A stretch of 64,000 nt of DNA from Parafrankia sp. EUN1f (GTDB lineage Bacteria; Actinomycetota; Actinomycetes; Frankiales; Frankiaceae). Below the pieces are notes generated by a model. That model worked only from the letters and a program-made list of their open reading frames with translations, ran no database searches and was not told the DNA's origin. Shown piece by piece: positions 42,461-50,869 of this stretch (within the stretch, counting starts at the first letter, position 1; every line of letters begins with the position of its first letter). The stretch is taken from assembly GCF_000177675.1 (NCBI RefSeq), contig NZ_ADGX01000005.1, positions 44,252 to 108,251 on the forward strand, written 5' to 3'. The position numbers were made by a program, and so were the translations under genes.

Positions 42461-43900
42461 TCAGTCCGTGGCGGCGAGGATCGCCTGGGCGGTGTCCCGG
42501 CCCGAGCGCACCGCGCCGTCCATGTAGCCGTTCCAGTAGTCGGCGTGTTCGGCACCGGCGAAGTGGACCCGGCCGAACGGCCGGTCGCGCCAGGGCCCGA
42601 ACGCGGTCAGCACCCCCGGGGCGGCAATCGCGGTGGGGCCGCCGAGAGTCCACGGCTCGGCCGTCCAATCCTGCTCGAAGTAGGACCGGGGCCGCAGCGC
42701 CCGCCTGCCGACGACCTGAGCGAACGCGCGCAGCACGGCGCCGCGGCGCTCCCTGGCCGGCCGGTGCGCCCACGCCCGCCACTGCGGGCCGCCGAGGAAG
42801 CCCATCAGCACCCCCGGGCCGCCGCCGTCGCCGCTGCCGTCGCCGGGCGGCGAGTTGTCGAACATCGAACAGACCGTCGACCCGGCGCGGAACACCCCCT
42901 GGCCGCTGAGCCCGTCGGCCCGCCAGAACGGCTCGTCGTACACGGCCTCGCACTTCGCCAGCGCTCCGAAGGACAGCCGTTGGAACAGGGCGTCCTGCTG
43001 CGGTGGCAGCCGCGGGGACCAGGCAAGCCGCGAGGCGAGCACCGGTGGGGTCGCGACCACGGCGTGCCGAGCCGTCCACGTGCCGCGCTCCGAGCGCACG
43101 GTGACCGACCGGTCGCCCTGCTCGATGCCGCGTACCGGTGTGCCGAGCTGCACCCGCCCGTCGAGCCGTTCGGCCAGGCGCAGCGCCAGCAGCTGGGAGC
43201 CGCCGTGGAAGCGCAGCTCCTGGGCGCCGCCCGCCCCGGCGATGCCCCGGTCGATCGTGCCGGGGTTGCGCTCGTCGCCCATGCCGGCGATGTAGTGGAG
43301 GCTGAACAGCAGGGACGCCTCGGCCGCCGTCCCGCCGTAGGCCGAGCCGAGGAAGACGTCGACCAGCTCCAGCCCGCCGGTGCCGGCCGTGACCCGCCGC
43401 AGCCAGGTCGCGAAGGTCATCGCGTCCCAGCGCCGGGCGTGCCGGGCCGTCCACGGCGCGTCGATCGGCACCGTGCGGGCCAGCTGGTTCATTCGGGCCA
43501 TCGCGAGCCCGAGGCCGGGCAGCGCCAGCGGGTCCGGCGGGATGTCGCCGCCGAACCGGCGAGCCCGGCCACGGTGGACGTACACGCTGGCGCCGCGGGC
43601 GTAGGCGGGGAACGTCGCGACGCCGAGATCGGCGGCCAGGCCCAGCACCTGGTTCTGGGTGGGCCCGACGAACTGCCCGCCGGCCTCGACGACCTGCCCG
43701 TCGCCGAGATCGTGGTTGAGCAGGCGCCCACCGACACGGTCACGGGCCTCCAGCACGATGACGTCGCGGCCGGCGGCGGTCAGCGCGTCCGCCGCCGTCA
43801 GCCCGGCGAGGCCGGCGCCGATCACGGCGACGTCGACCCTTCTCGGCACGCTGACCGGAGTTCCGCCCACGGCAGCGCCGGCGGTGGCACCGCTGGTCAT
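42461..43900 (-). CDS. Flavin-containing amine oxidase (monoamine/putrescine oxidase-like)
   Basis: 479 aa. VAVIGAGLAGLTAADALTAAGRDVIVLEARDRVGGR (quoted in part) is the FAD dinucleotide motif; GGQFVGPTQNQVLGLA is the second conserved block; the C-terminal FAGAEHADYWNGYMDGAVRSG is the end-signature of the family. No Cys for covalent flavin is seen at the usual site. The enzyme oxidises a primary or secondary amine to an aldehyde with H2O2 release. Its start overlaps the kinase gene by 4 bp. It probably removes nitrogen from a side chain of the same substrate. Confidence 0.9.
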   Translation of the reverse strand: MTSGATAGAAVGGTPVSVPRRVDVAVIGAGLAGLTAADALTAAGRDVIVLEARDRVGGRLLNHDLGDGQVVEAGGQFVGPTQNQVLGLAADLGVATFPAYARGASVYVHRGRARRFGGDIPPDPLALPGLGLAMARMNQLARTVPIDAPWTARHARRWDAMTFATWLRRVTAGTGGLELVDVFLGSAYGGTAAEASLLFSLHYIAGMGDERNPGTIDRGIAGAGGAQELRFHGGSQLLALRLAERLDGRVQLGTPVRGIEQGDRSVTVRSERGTWTARHAVVATPPVLASRLAWSPRLPPQQDALFQRLSFGALAKCEAVYDEPFWRADGLSGQGVFRAGSTVCSMFDNSPPGDGSGDGGGPGVLMGFLGGPQWRAWAHRPARERRGAVLRAFAQVVGRRALRPRSYFEQDWTAEPWTLGGPTAIAAPGVLTAFGPWRDRPFGRVHFAGAEHADYWNGYMDGAVRSGRDTAQAILAATD

Positions 43901-44910
43901 GGCCGTACCGCGTCCGCACCGCCGGGAAGCGCCGTACCGCCGGGAAGCGCCACGGTGGCGACGGTCGCGGCGAACTCCTCGACGGTTCGCAGGTCGAACT
44001 CGCCGTGGTCGGTGCCGAGACCGCCCGCGGTGAACGCCGCGCTCGCGCAGCCGAGCACGGCGGCCTCCCGTGGCGTCCGGCCGAGCGCGAGCGCGCGCAG
44101 GAACCCGGCGGAGAACGAGTCGCCGCAGCCGGACGTGTCGACGACGTCGACCGCGAACGCGGGGATGCGGTGCACCTCGTCGGCGGTGACGACGACGGCT
44201 CCGGCGGCACCCGCGGTGGCCGCCACGCAGCCCACACCGCGGGCGAGCAGTGCCCGGCAGGCGGCGACGAGATCGGGCTCGCCGGTCCAGCCGAGGACCT
44301 GCTCATCATTGGGCAGCAGGTAGTCGACGTGCGGGAGGGCGCCCGCGATCCAGTCGAGCATGCCGGGGTCGGCGGGAGCGAGCGAGTCCAGCGAGGTCGT
44401 CACGCCGTGCTCGCGGGCGAAGGCGAGGATCCGGCCGGCGGCCTCCCCACCCATGAACTCCGGCCCGCCCAGATGCAGGTGGGTGGCGGCGGCGATGGCG
44501 TCCCACGGCGCGTCGTCCGGGCCGTACGTGCCGTTGGCGCCGATCACATGGAACGCCGGCCGCGATCCGTCGGGGCGGATCGGCAGCACGCTGGCGGACG
44601 TCTGCGCCCCGTCACGCCGCACGATCAGCGACGTGTCCACCCCGGCGCGGCCGAGCAGTGCGAGCAACTGGTCCCCGATCGGGTCGGTGCCGACGGCACC
44701 GGCGCTGCGCACCCGCGCGCCCAGCCGGGCGAGCACCAGCGCGGTGCCCCCGGCGGGGCCGGCGGCGGACACCCTGATCTGGTCGACCAGCAGCCCGTCC
44801 TGCCCGGCGGGAATGCCCTCGACCGGGCGCACGAGCGTGTCGAGCACATGCGCGCCGAGCGCCACGACGTTCATCTCGCGCGGTGCGTCCGGCTCGGATG
44901 TCGCGGTCAT
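43897..44910 (-). CDS. PfkB-family carbohydrate kinase
   Basis: 337 aa from ATG 44910, which overlaps the aldolase stop by 4 bp (ATGA). The C-terminal VDTSGCGDSFSAGFLRAL holds the DTxGxGD active-site motif with the catalytic Asp; AAGPAGGTALVLARLGARV is the sugar-binding side. Substrates of the family are ribose, fructose phosphates, nucleosides and sulfosugars. In an operon with a class II aldolase it probably phosphorylates a sugar or polyol before cleavage. Confidence 0.9.
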   Translation of the reverse strand: MTATSEPDAPREMNVVALGAHVLDTLVRPVEGIPAGQDGLLVDQIRVSAAGPAGGTALVLARLGARVRSAGAVGTDPIGDQLLALLGRAGVDTSLIVRRDGAQTSASVLPIRPDGSRPAFHVIGANGTYGPDDAPWDAIAAATHLHLGGPEFMGGEAAGRILAFAREHGVTTSLDSLAPADPGMLDWIAGALPHVDYLLPNDEQVLGWTGEPDLVAACRALLARGVGCVAATAGAAGAVVVTADEVHRIPAFAVDVVDTSGCGDSFSAGFLRALALGRTPREAAVLGCASAAFTAGGLGTDHGEFDLRTVEEFAATVATVALPGGTALPGGADAVRP

Positions 44911-45599
44911 CGTGGTGGACGCTCCTCGGCTGCGGTGGGATGTGCGGACCGGGTGGTGCCGTAGCCACGCTGCGCCGCGGCGTTGATCACCGCCAGCTGT
45001 GCGTCGGCGTCCAGGGCCTTCGGGGTGCCGATCGCCGCGGCGCGCCAGTACAGCTCGCAGGCCCATTCGAGCAGCTCGGTCTGCTCGACGGTGCCCTGCA
45101 GGGTGGCGGCATGGGTGACCGCGCCGTGATTGGCCATCAGCGCGGCGGCCCGTCCGTCCAGAGCCGCCAGCACGGCCTCGGCCAGCTCGGGCGTGCCGAA
45201 CGTGGCGTAGGGCGCCACCCGCACGCTGCCGCCGAGCAGCAGCATCTGGTAATGCACGCAGGGGACCTCGTCGACGACCAGGCCGACGGCGGTGCTGAGC
45301 GGCGCGTGGGTGTGCACGACGGCGCCGGGATCGTAGCGGCGGTAGATGCCCAGGTGCAGGGCGAGCTCCGAGGTCGGGGCGAGGTCGCCGTGCACGATCC
45401 GGCCCTCGAGGTCGACGACGGTGACCTGCTCGGGGGCCAGCTCCTCGAAACGGGCCCCGGTCGCGGTGATCGCGACCTGCCGTGCGCCGACGCGCATGCT
45501 CACGTTGCCCGCCGTGCCGACGACCAGGCCGCGGGCGGCCAGGCTCCGGCAGGCCGCGGCGATCTCGGCCCGCGCGGCCTCGATGTCCATCGACGACAC
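44907..45599 (-). CDS. Class II aldolase/adducin-family (fuculose-phosphate-aldolase-like) protein
   Basis: 230 aa from GTG 45599 (GAGGAGG upstream). GLVVGTAGNVSMRVG is the phosphate-binding loop; the Zn ligands are VVHTHAPLS (two His) and the later LMANHGAVTH. The catalytic acid is Glu in TSELALHL. The enzyme cleaves a phosphorylated ketose to DHAP plus an aldehyde. It starts one base after the MFS gene stop, so co-translated. Confidence 0.9.
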   Translation of the reverse strand: MSSMDIEAARAEIAAACRSLAARGLVVGTAGNVSMRVGARQVAITATGARFEELAPEQVTVVDLEGRIVHGDLAPTSELALHLGIYRRYDPGAVVHTHAPLSTAVGLVVDEVPCVHYQMLLLGGSVRVAPYATFGTPELAEAVLAALDGRAAALMANHGAVTHAATLQGTVEQTELLEWACELYWRAAAIGTPKALDADAQLAVINAAAQRGYGTTRSAHPTAAEERPPR

Positions 45600-47780
45600 C
45601 TAGTCCTCCTCACGTGGCTGCTGCGCGGGCGGAGCCTGCGCCGTCGACGGCGTGGCGGGCGCGGTGAGGCGGGCGAGCTCGCTGTCGACGACTGCCTGGT
45701 GCTCGGCGGCGATCCGGCGTGCGGTCCGCGGCCGCCAGGCCCCGACCATCAGGAAGATCATCGGAATGAACACGACCTCGCCGGCGACCGCGATCCAGAA
45801 GTAGGTCTGCCACTGACCAGGCGAGTCCTCGGCGGCCTGCTGCACCCGCGGGCCCTGCTTCTCGAGGTAGCGCAGGACGTCCTGCACCGTCGGGTTCTCC
45901 AGTGCGGTGCCGTACTCGTCGAGGAAGGCGAGGTCGGCGGCGGGCACCGCCGCCAGCGCCGTCAGATCGTCGGCGGACTTCAGGACCGCGACGCCGTCGG
46001 AGAGCAGGAAGCGCAGGTCGTCGCCGGGCAGTGCGAGCAGGGCGGTCAGCCGGGCCTGCGCCTGCTCCGGAGCGAGGCGCAGACCGGTGGTGAGCTGGTC
46101 GGCGGCCTTCGCCCGCACGGCGGGGTCGGTGGAGTCGGCAGGACCTGCGGGGTCGGCGACCAGCGACTGGCGGGTCGCCGGGTCGAGTGCCCGCAGCGCG
46201 GCGGTCTCGTCGACGTGTGACTCGCTGAGGAGAACCGCTCGGACCACATCGTCGACGCTGCGCCCGGACAGCTCGCTGACGGCGCCGGCCTGGACCATCA
46301 GATCGTCCGGCTTCGCGGTGAGCGCCTCCTGGGTGGCACGGCTCAGCGCGCCCGCGGTCGTGATCTCCGCCTGGTAGCGCTCGGCCAGCGTCTGCGCCCG
46401 GTCGACGATGCCGGGATCGGCGGCGACCGCCTTGACCACGGCGTTCTGCGCCGCGTTCAGGCGCGGGTCGGTGCCCGCCACGATCGCCTGGACTGCCGGT
46501 CCGTCCTGCACCAGTGGGTTGACGGTGGTGACGACATACGGGAGAAGGAACGTCGACAGGGTCACCACGGTGCGGATCGTCAGCCCCCACACCGACAGCC
46601 CGGTCGCGGTGAGCGCCGGGTTGCGCCGCTCCACCGTCTCGGTGAACCCGGCCATCCACGGCCCGAACGCCAGCCCCAGCGAAAGCCCGAGTGGGACGAG
46701 GATCGCGACGAACGTGTAGTAGCTCGTCCCGGACTGCCCGGTTCGGTCGATCAGCAGCAGCGTGGTGACGATCGCGCCGAGGGCGCCGACCAGCATGAAC
46801 GGCTTGCGCACACCGAGCCGGTCCGAGCACAGGCCGATCAGGATCAGTGCCACGGTCTGGGTTCCCCACATCCAGTTCCCGAGCGCGTTGGCCTGCGAGG
46901 TGGAGAAGCCGAAGACGGTCTGGAAGAAGATCGGGAAGAAGCCGACCGCGACGAAGTAGATGAACAGGAACACGCTGATCGCGATCGCCGAGCCGACGAT
47001 GTCGACGTGCAGCATCTGGCGGTAGGGGCGGCGCAGCGCCGCTTCGACGTCCAGCCCGCGGGCCCGCGCCTCGACCAGCGCGCGGTCGCGCTCGGTGACG
47101 AGCACCTGGTCGCGCAGCGTCGGCGCGAGCTCCCGCAGGAACAGCAGCGACAGGACGAACACGCCGAGCCCGACGAGCCCGGCGATGACGTACTGGTCCT
47201 GCCAGTCGTGGATCTCGTCGGCGGTGTTGCTCACCACGGCGCTGGTGACGAGGCTGCCGGCGACCGGGCCGATCGTCCAGAACCCCATCGCGGTGGCGCG
47301 CCCCACCTGGGGGCTGAAGTCCCGGACGAGGGCGGCCGTCGCGACGAGCACGGTGCCCTCGAACGCCCCGAGCAGGGTGTAGCAGACCGCGACCGCCCAC
47401 GCACCGCTGGCGAGAGGGAAACCGACCAGGCAGGTCAGCGCGCAGAGGAGCACTCCGACGGTCACCACGTTCGCCCGCCCGTAGCGGTCACAGACCCCGG
47501 CGGCGACGGACGTCAGCGCGCTCGCGAGCGCCGAGACGACGTTGATGTTGACGAAGAAGCGGAACGACATCCCGGTGCTCTGCAGCACCTGCTCGCTGAC
47601 GCCGCTGATCAGGTAATACTGGTAGTAGAACAAGATCGTCGTCAGGACGGCGATCGACAGGTAGGTCAGCCGGGCCCGGTGGGCGGGGAAGTGGGCAAGC
47701 TCGCGCCGCCACAGGCGGGCGAACCCGGTGGCCGGGTCGTCGGAGCGGGGCGACCGGCCGGTGTACGTCGCAGTGCTCAT
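45600..47780 (-). CDS. MFS transporter with a ~225-residue insert
   Basis: 726 aa from ATG 47780 (AGGA upstream). The first eleven helices are MFS-like (GVCDRYGRANVVTVGVLLCALTCLVGFPLA, quoted in part, is motif A). Between about residues 425 and 650 there is a soluble, mainly helical, Ala/Asp-rich segment with repeated short helices. The last helix (TYFWIAVAGEVVFIPMIFLMVG) follows. Ordinary MFS proteins are 400-450 aa. It is the first gene of the aldolase-kinase-oxidase operon and presumably imports the substrate. Confidence 0.88.
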   Translation of the reverse strand: MSTATYTGRSPRSDDPATGFARLWRRELAHFPAHRARLTYLSIAVLTTILFYYQYYLISGVSEQVLQSTGMSFRFFVNINVVSALASALTSVAAGVCDRYGRANVVTVGVLLCALTCLVGFPLASGAWAVAVCYTLLGAFEGTVLVATAALVRDFSPQVGRATAMGFWTIGPVAGSLVTSAVVSNTADEIHDWQDQYVIAGLVGLGVFVLSLLFLRELAPTLRDQVLVTERDRALVEARARGLDVEAALRRPYRQMLHVDIVGSAIAISVFLFIYFVAVGFFPIFFQTVFGFSTSQANALGNWMWGTQTVALILIGLCSDRLGVRKPFMLVGALGAIVTTLLLIDRTGQSGTSYYTFVAILVPLGLSLGLAFGPWMAGFTETVERRNPALTATGLSVWGLTIRTVVTLSTFLLPYVVTTVNPLVQDGPAVQAIVAGTDPRLNAAQNAVVKAVAADPGIVDRAQTLAERYQAEITTAGALSRATQEALTAKPDDLMVQAGAVSELSGRSVDDVVRAVLLSESHVDETAALRALDPATRQSLVADPAGPADSTDPAVRAKAADQLTTGLRLAPEQAQARLTALLALPGDDLRFLLSDGVAVLKSADDLTALAAVPAADLAFLDEYGTALENPTVQDVLRYLEKQGPRVQQAAEDSPGQWQTYFWIAVAGEVVFIPMIFLMVGAWRPRTARRIAAEHQAVVDSELARLTAPATPSTAQAPPAQQPREED

Positions 47781-47848
47781 CGCGCGTCCTGTCGGTGGTG
47801 GTCCGTCCCGGGCTGGGCCTCGCCGGAACGATGCGCGGGACATTAACC

Positions 47849-47867
47849 TGAAACTGATTCACCTTCA
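47849..47867. promoter_or_regulatory. 19-bp palindrome, TetR operator candidate
   Basis: TGAA-N2-TGA-T-TCA-N2-TTCA has perfect dyad symmetry apart from the two-base gaps, in the 179-base divergent region between the MFS operon and the TetR gene. It is AT-richer than its surroundings. Confidence 0.65.
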
Positions 47868-47959
47868 AGTACGTCATTCGGTGCGACCAGGACATCGGTC
47901 GCGACCGGCTATACCGGACACACCAGACACGCGACAGGACATCAGGAGGCGACACGGCG

Positions 47960-48652
47960 ATGACGGCACCCGACGGCGAGGCCCTCGCCACGGCACGGCT
48001 CCCCTCGCTGCGTACGACACCGCAGCAGGCCCGCGGCCGGGCGAAACTGGCCCGGATGCTCGCCGCCGCCGACCAGATCATGGCCACCGAAGGCGCCGAC
48101 GCGGTCACCACGACCAGGCTCGCCGCCGAGGCCGGCATCTCCGTCGGCACCGTGTACCGCTACCTGCCGCACCGCGGCGCCGTCATCGAGGCGCTGGCCC
48201 AGCACTACCTCGGCCTGCTCGAAGCCCAGCTCGAAGCCCTGATCGGCGCGTTCGAAGCTGGCGAGTGGGGGCGGGCGGACCTCGTCGGCGACGCCGTCGA
48301 CGCCTTCGCCGACTTCTACCGCACCCACCCGGGCTTCCGTGCCCTGTGGTTCGGCCGGCACCTGACCGCCGAGACCCGCGAGCTCGACCGCGCGCACAAG
48401 CAGGCCATGGCCAGCCGGCTCGCCGTCCTCGTCGCGCAGGTGACCGGCCTCGACGGCGACGACCTGCCGCGCGTGAGCCAGGTGCTGCAGCTGGCGACCG
48501 ACGCCGTCATCCAGGAGGCGTTCCGGGCCGACCCGAACGGGGACGAGGAGCTGCTCCGTGCGCTGAAGACCATGCTTCGCGGCCATGTCGCGGAACTCCG
48601 GACGGGGTCCGGGGGCCGGTGGTCCGCACATCAGCCCGACCACGCTGGGTGA
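47960..48652 (+). CDS. TetR-family regulator of the aldolase/kinase operon
   Basis: 230 aa. The HTH is ADAVTTTRLAAEAGISVGTVYRYLPHRGAVIEAL (quoted in part). The C-terminal ligand domain is helical. It is divergent from the MFS operon with a palindromic operator between them, so it most likely represses that operon until the substrate or a metabolite binds. Confidence 0.9.
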   Translation: MTAPDGEALATARLPSLRTTPQQARGRAKLARMLAAADQIMATEGADAVTTTRLAAEAGISVGTVYRYLPHRGAVIEALAQHYLGLLEAQLEALIGAFEAGEWGRADLVGDAVDAFADFYRTHPGFRALWFGRHLTAETRELDRAHKQAMASRLAVLVAQVTGLDGDDLPRVSQVLQLATDAVIQEAFRADPNGDEELLRALKTMLRGHVAELRTGSGGRWSAHQPDHAG

Positions 48653-48797
48653 TCTCCCGGGACCTCGCCGAGACCGCCGACGCCGCAGCACCTTTTCTTT
48701 TCCTAGGGTTGCCTGTCGTCCGATTGACGCTCCCGCGTTCGAGTTCGTCTTTTCCTGCATAGTTCGCCGAACATGATCCTTGTCCGAAGGGGGGCGG

Positions 48798-49385
48798 ATG
48801 GAGCTCGGCGTCAAGACCGACGGCTCACGCTCAGGGGAGAAGACACACTCAGCCGGGGCCGGCTTCGCCGTGGCCTTGCTGGCAGGCGCCGCGGTCGCAC
48901 TCTCGCTGGGTGTGTACGCGAAGGCCCACGACCCGGCGGCGCGTCCGTTGTTCACACTCGGCTTCTCCGGAATGCTTCCGATGAAGGCGTGGCTCACCAC
49001 CGCCGCGGCGGTGCTCCTCCTCGTGCAGCTCACGACCGCACTGTGGATGTGGGGGCGGCTTCCCGGCGCTGGCAGCGCTCCGGCGTGGACGGCGCCGGTG
49101 CACCGGTGGAGCGGCACCCTGGCCTTCGTGCTCACGCTACCCGTGGCGCTGCACTGCATCTGGGCGCTCGGGTTCGCCAGCGACGAGACCCGCACCCTCG
49201 TCCACAGTCTCGTGGGCTGTGGGTTCTACGGTGCCTACGCCGCGAAGATGCTGGGTCTGCGGACCCGCCGGCTGCCCGCCTGGGCCCTGCCGGTCCTCGG
49301 CTCCACGGTTCTCCTGTGCCTGCTCGTGCTCTGGCTCAGCGCGTCCCTGTGGTTCTTCACCCGCCCCGACATTCCGAAGTTCTGA
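48798..49385 (+). CDS. Four- to five-helix membrane protein linked to Rieske protein
   Basis: 195 aa from ATG 48798 (AAGGGGGG upstream). Hydrophobic helices lie at about 20-42, 60-80, 95-118 and 165-190, with conserved-looking His residues in HRWSG, LHCIWALGF and VHSLVGCGFYG. The pattern recalls b-type heme membrane proteins and DUF6529-like proteins that precede Rieske proteins in actinobacteria. Heme binding is a guess from the paired His. The Rieske gene starts 17 bases downstream. Confidence 0.75.
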   Translation: MELGVKTDGSRSGEKTHSAGAGFAVALLAGAAVALSLGVYAKAHDPAARPLFTLGFSGMLPMKAWLTTAAAVLLLVQLTTALWMWGRLPGAGSAPAWTAPVHRWSGTLAFVLTLPVALHCIWALGFASDETRTLVHSLVGCGFYGAYAAKMLGLRTRRLPAWALPVLGSTVLLCLLVLWLSASLWFFTRPDIPKF

Positions 49386-49402
49386 GAGAGGCCGACAGAG
49401 AC

Positions 49403-49849
49403 ATGGCACAGGAAGCAGCGACACGGCGTGCCGTGCTGCCCGGCCTCGCGGTGACTGTGGTCGCGGCGGCCGCCGGCTACGCGGTGGCGGGGAGCAGCAG
49501 CGCGGCGGACGCCAAACCCGCTACCGCGGCTGCCAACGGCGGTGGGACCGCGCCGGGCGCCCAGGGCGTGCTCGCCCAGCTCGCCGACGTACCCCAGAAC
49601 GGAGGGCTGGTCCTGCGCGACTCCGGAATCGTCCTGACCCGGGACGGCGGGGACAACGTGCAGGGGTTCTCCGCGGTCTGCACGCACCAGGGGTGCACGG
49701 TCTCCTCGGTCGCCCAGGGCCAGATCATCTGCCCGTGCCACGGGAGCAGGTTCGACGCCGCCACCGGTCAGCCGGTGGCCGGCCCCGCCAGGAAACAGCT
49801 GCCGCCGGTCAACGTCAGCGTGCGTGATGGTGCTGTCTTCGGTGCCTGA
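49403..49849 (+). CDS. Exported Rieske [2Fe-2S] protein
   Basis: 148 aa. The N-terminus ATRRAVLPGLAVTVVAAAAG is a twin-arginine-like signal. The cluster motifs are CTHQGC and CPCHGS (Cys-x-His and Cys-x2-His pairs), with both disulfide cysteines present. It should carry electrons at the outer face of the membrane. The gene lies between a His-containing membrane protein and an FHA protein, an apparent three-gene operon. Confidence 0.9.
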   Translation: MAQEAATRRAVLPGLAVTVVAAAAGYAVAGSSSAADAKPATAAANGGGTAPGAQGVLAQLADVPQNGGLVLRDSGIVLTRDGGDNVQGFSAVCTHQGCTVSSVAQGQIICPCHGSRFDAATGQPVAGPARKQLPPVNVSVRDGAVFGA

Positions 49850-49864
49850 GAGGGAGACGGACAC

Positions 49865-50473
49865 GTGAATCTGACCAGCATCCGGGTGATCACGCCCGAG
49901 GGCACGGTGGAACTGAGCCCGGACCGTTCGCACGTCATCGGCCGTGGCCGGGAGGCCGACGTCTCGTTGGCCGACACCAAGGTCTCCCGCCGTCATGTCG
50001 AGCTTGTCCCGGAGCCGGGCGGGTGGATCGCCCGAGACCTGAGCACCAACGGCATGTGGCGGGACGGAACCCGGACCCGACAGGTGGTCGTCCACGGTGA
50101 GGTCGTCCTTCACCTCGGCGGCGCAAGCGGCCCGCGGATCGTGCTGTGGGCGCCGCAGCCGCGGCCCGAGCCCCACCCGAGAGACGCTCGGCCGGCACCG
50201 CCGGTGAAGGACAACTCCGAGGCCCAGACCGTTCTCGCCGGTTCGGGCGCCCGGATGGCGCCGCCACCCCCGGCGGTACCTGCCGGTGCCTTGGCCGGGG
50301 CTCCCGGCGGCCTGGCCGGCCCGGCGGGCTCGCCGCCGCCACAGCCGGCCGGCGCGCCCGCGGGGACCGGAACCCCGACGCCCGCTCTGGCTGGTCTGCT
50401 GCGGATGCTGCCGACGCTGATCTGGCTCGCGGCGGTCGGCTTCACCCTCGGAGCCTTGGCCGCGCTTTCCTGA
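49865..50473 (+). CDS. FHA-domain protein with C-terminal membrane anchor
   Basis: 202 aa from GTG 49865. Residues 1-98 form an FHA domain: VIGRGREADVSLADTKVSRRHVEL and DLSTNGMWRDG contain the phosphothreonine-binding GR, SRRH and N residues. A Pro/Ala/Gly-rich linker leads to one TM helix at about 180-200. It binds phosphothreonine peptides, so links this redox module to Ser/Thr-kinase signalling. The start is 15 bases after the Rieske stop. Confidence 0.87.
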   Translation: MNLTSIRVITPEGTVELSPDRSHVIGRGREADVSLADTKVSRRHVELVPEPGGWIARDLSTNGMWRDGTRTRQVVVHGEVVLHLGGASGPRIVLWAPQPRPEPHPRDARPAPPVKDNSEAQTVLAGSGARMAPPPPAVPAGALAGAPGGLAGPAGSPPPQPAGAPAGTGTPTPALAGLLRMLPTLIWLAAVGFTLGALAALS

Positions 50474-50494
50474 CCGGCGTCCGCGGGCCCGCTC

Positions 50495-50749
50495 TCAGCC
50501 GGCGGGCCCGCTCTGCGCCGGCGGCCCGCCCCGATCGACACGGCCTTCCCACCGGAAGATCCTGTGCAGCTCGCCGGCCGGCGCCGCCCGGGCCAGGCTC
50601 GTGGTGGCGCGATACAGATGGCGTGAGCGATCGGCCATCACGACCTCGAACTCCGCGGCCTGCGCATCGCCGAGCCGTCGGCCGTCGAGCGGGCCGCCCT
50701 CCGCCACCGCCACCGAAGGCACTTCGGTGCTCGCCGGATCGACATCCAT
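50495..50749 (-). CDS. Small conserved-looking hypothetical protein
   Basis: 84 aa. AEGGPLDGRRLGDAQ and FEVVMADRSRHLYRAT resemble a class of small actinobacterial proteins with a GGPLDGR start, a beta strand pair and a HxYR motif. No function is known. No strong ribosome site is seen at the ATG. The gene is convergent with the FHA gene and divergent from the MFS gene. Confidence 0.5.
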   Translation of the reverse strand: MDVDPASTEVPSVAVAEGGPLDGRRLGDAQAAEFEVVMADRSRHLYRATTSLARAAPAGELHRIFRWEGRVDRGGPPAQSGPAG

Positions 50750-50869
50750 GATGTGACTTTCGCAGGCGTCCGGCCGGTCGGGTCGGGAACGCGGGATTCT
50801 CGGGGAGGATCTGGAGCACGGGCGGTCGTCCCCCGCCGCCGGCGGCGGTCGGCCGCGTGGAGGAGGACC

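Noticed and set aside
41921..44323. 800-aa plus-strand frame
   Set aside because: Long shadow opposite the amine-oxidase/SRPBCC genes, with no recognisable domain; the minus strand has ATGA-coupled real genes.
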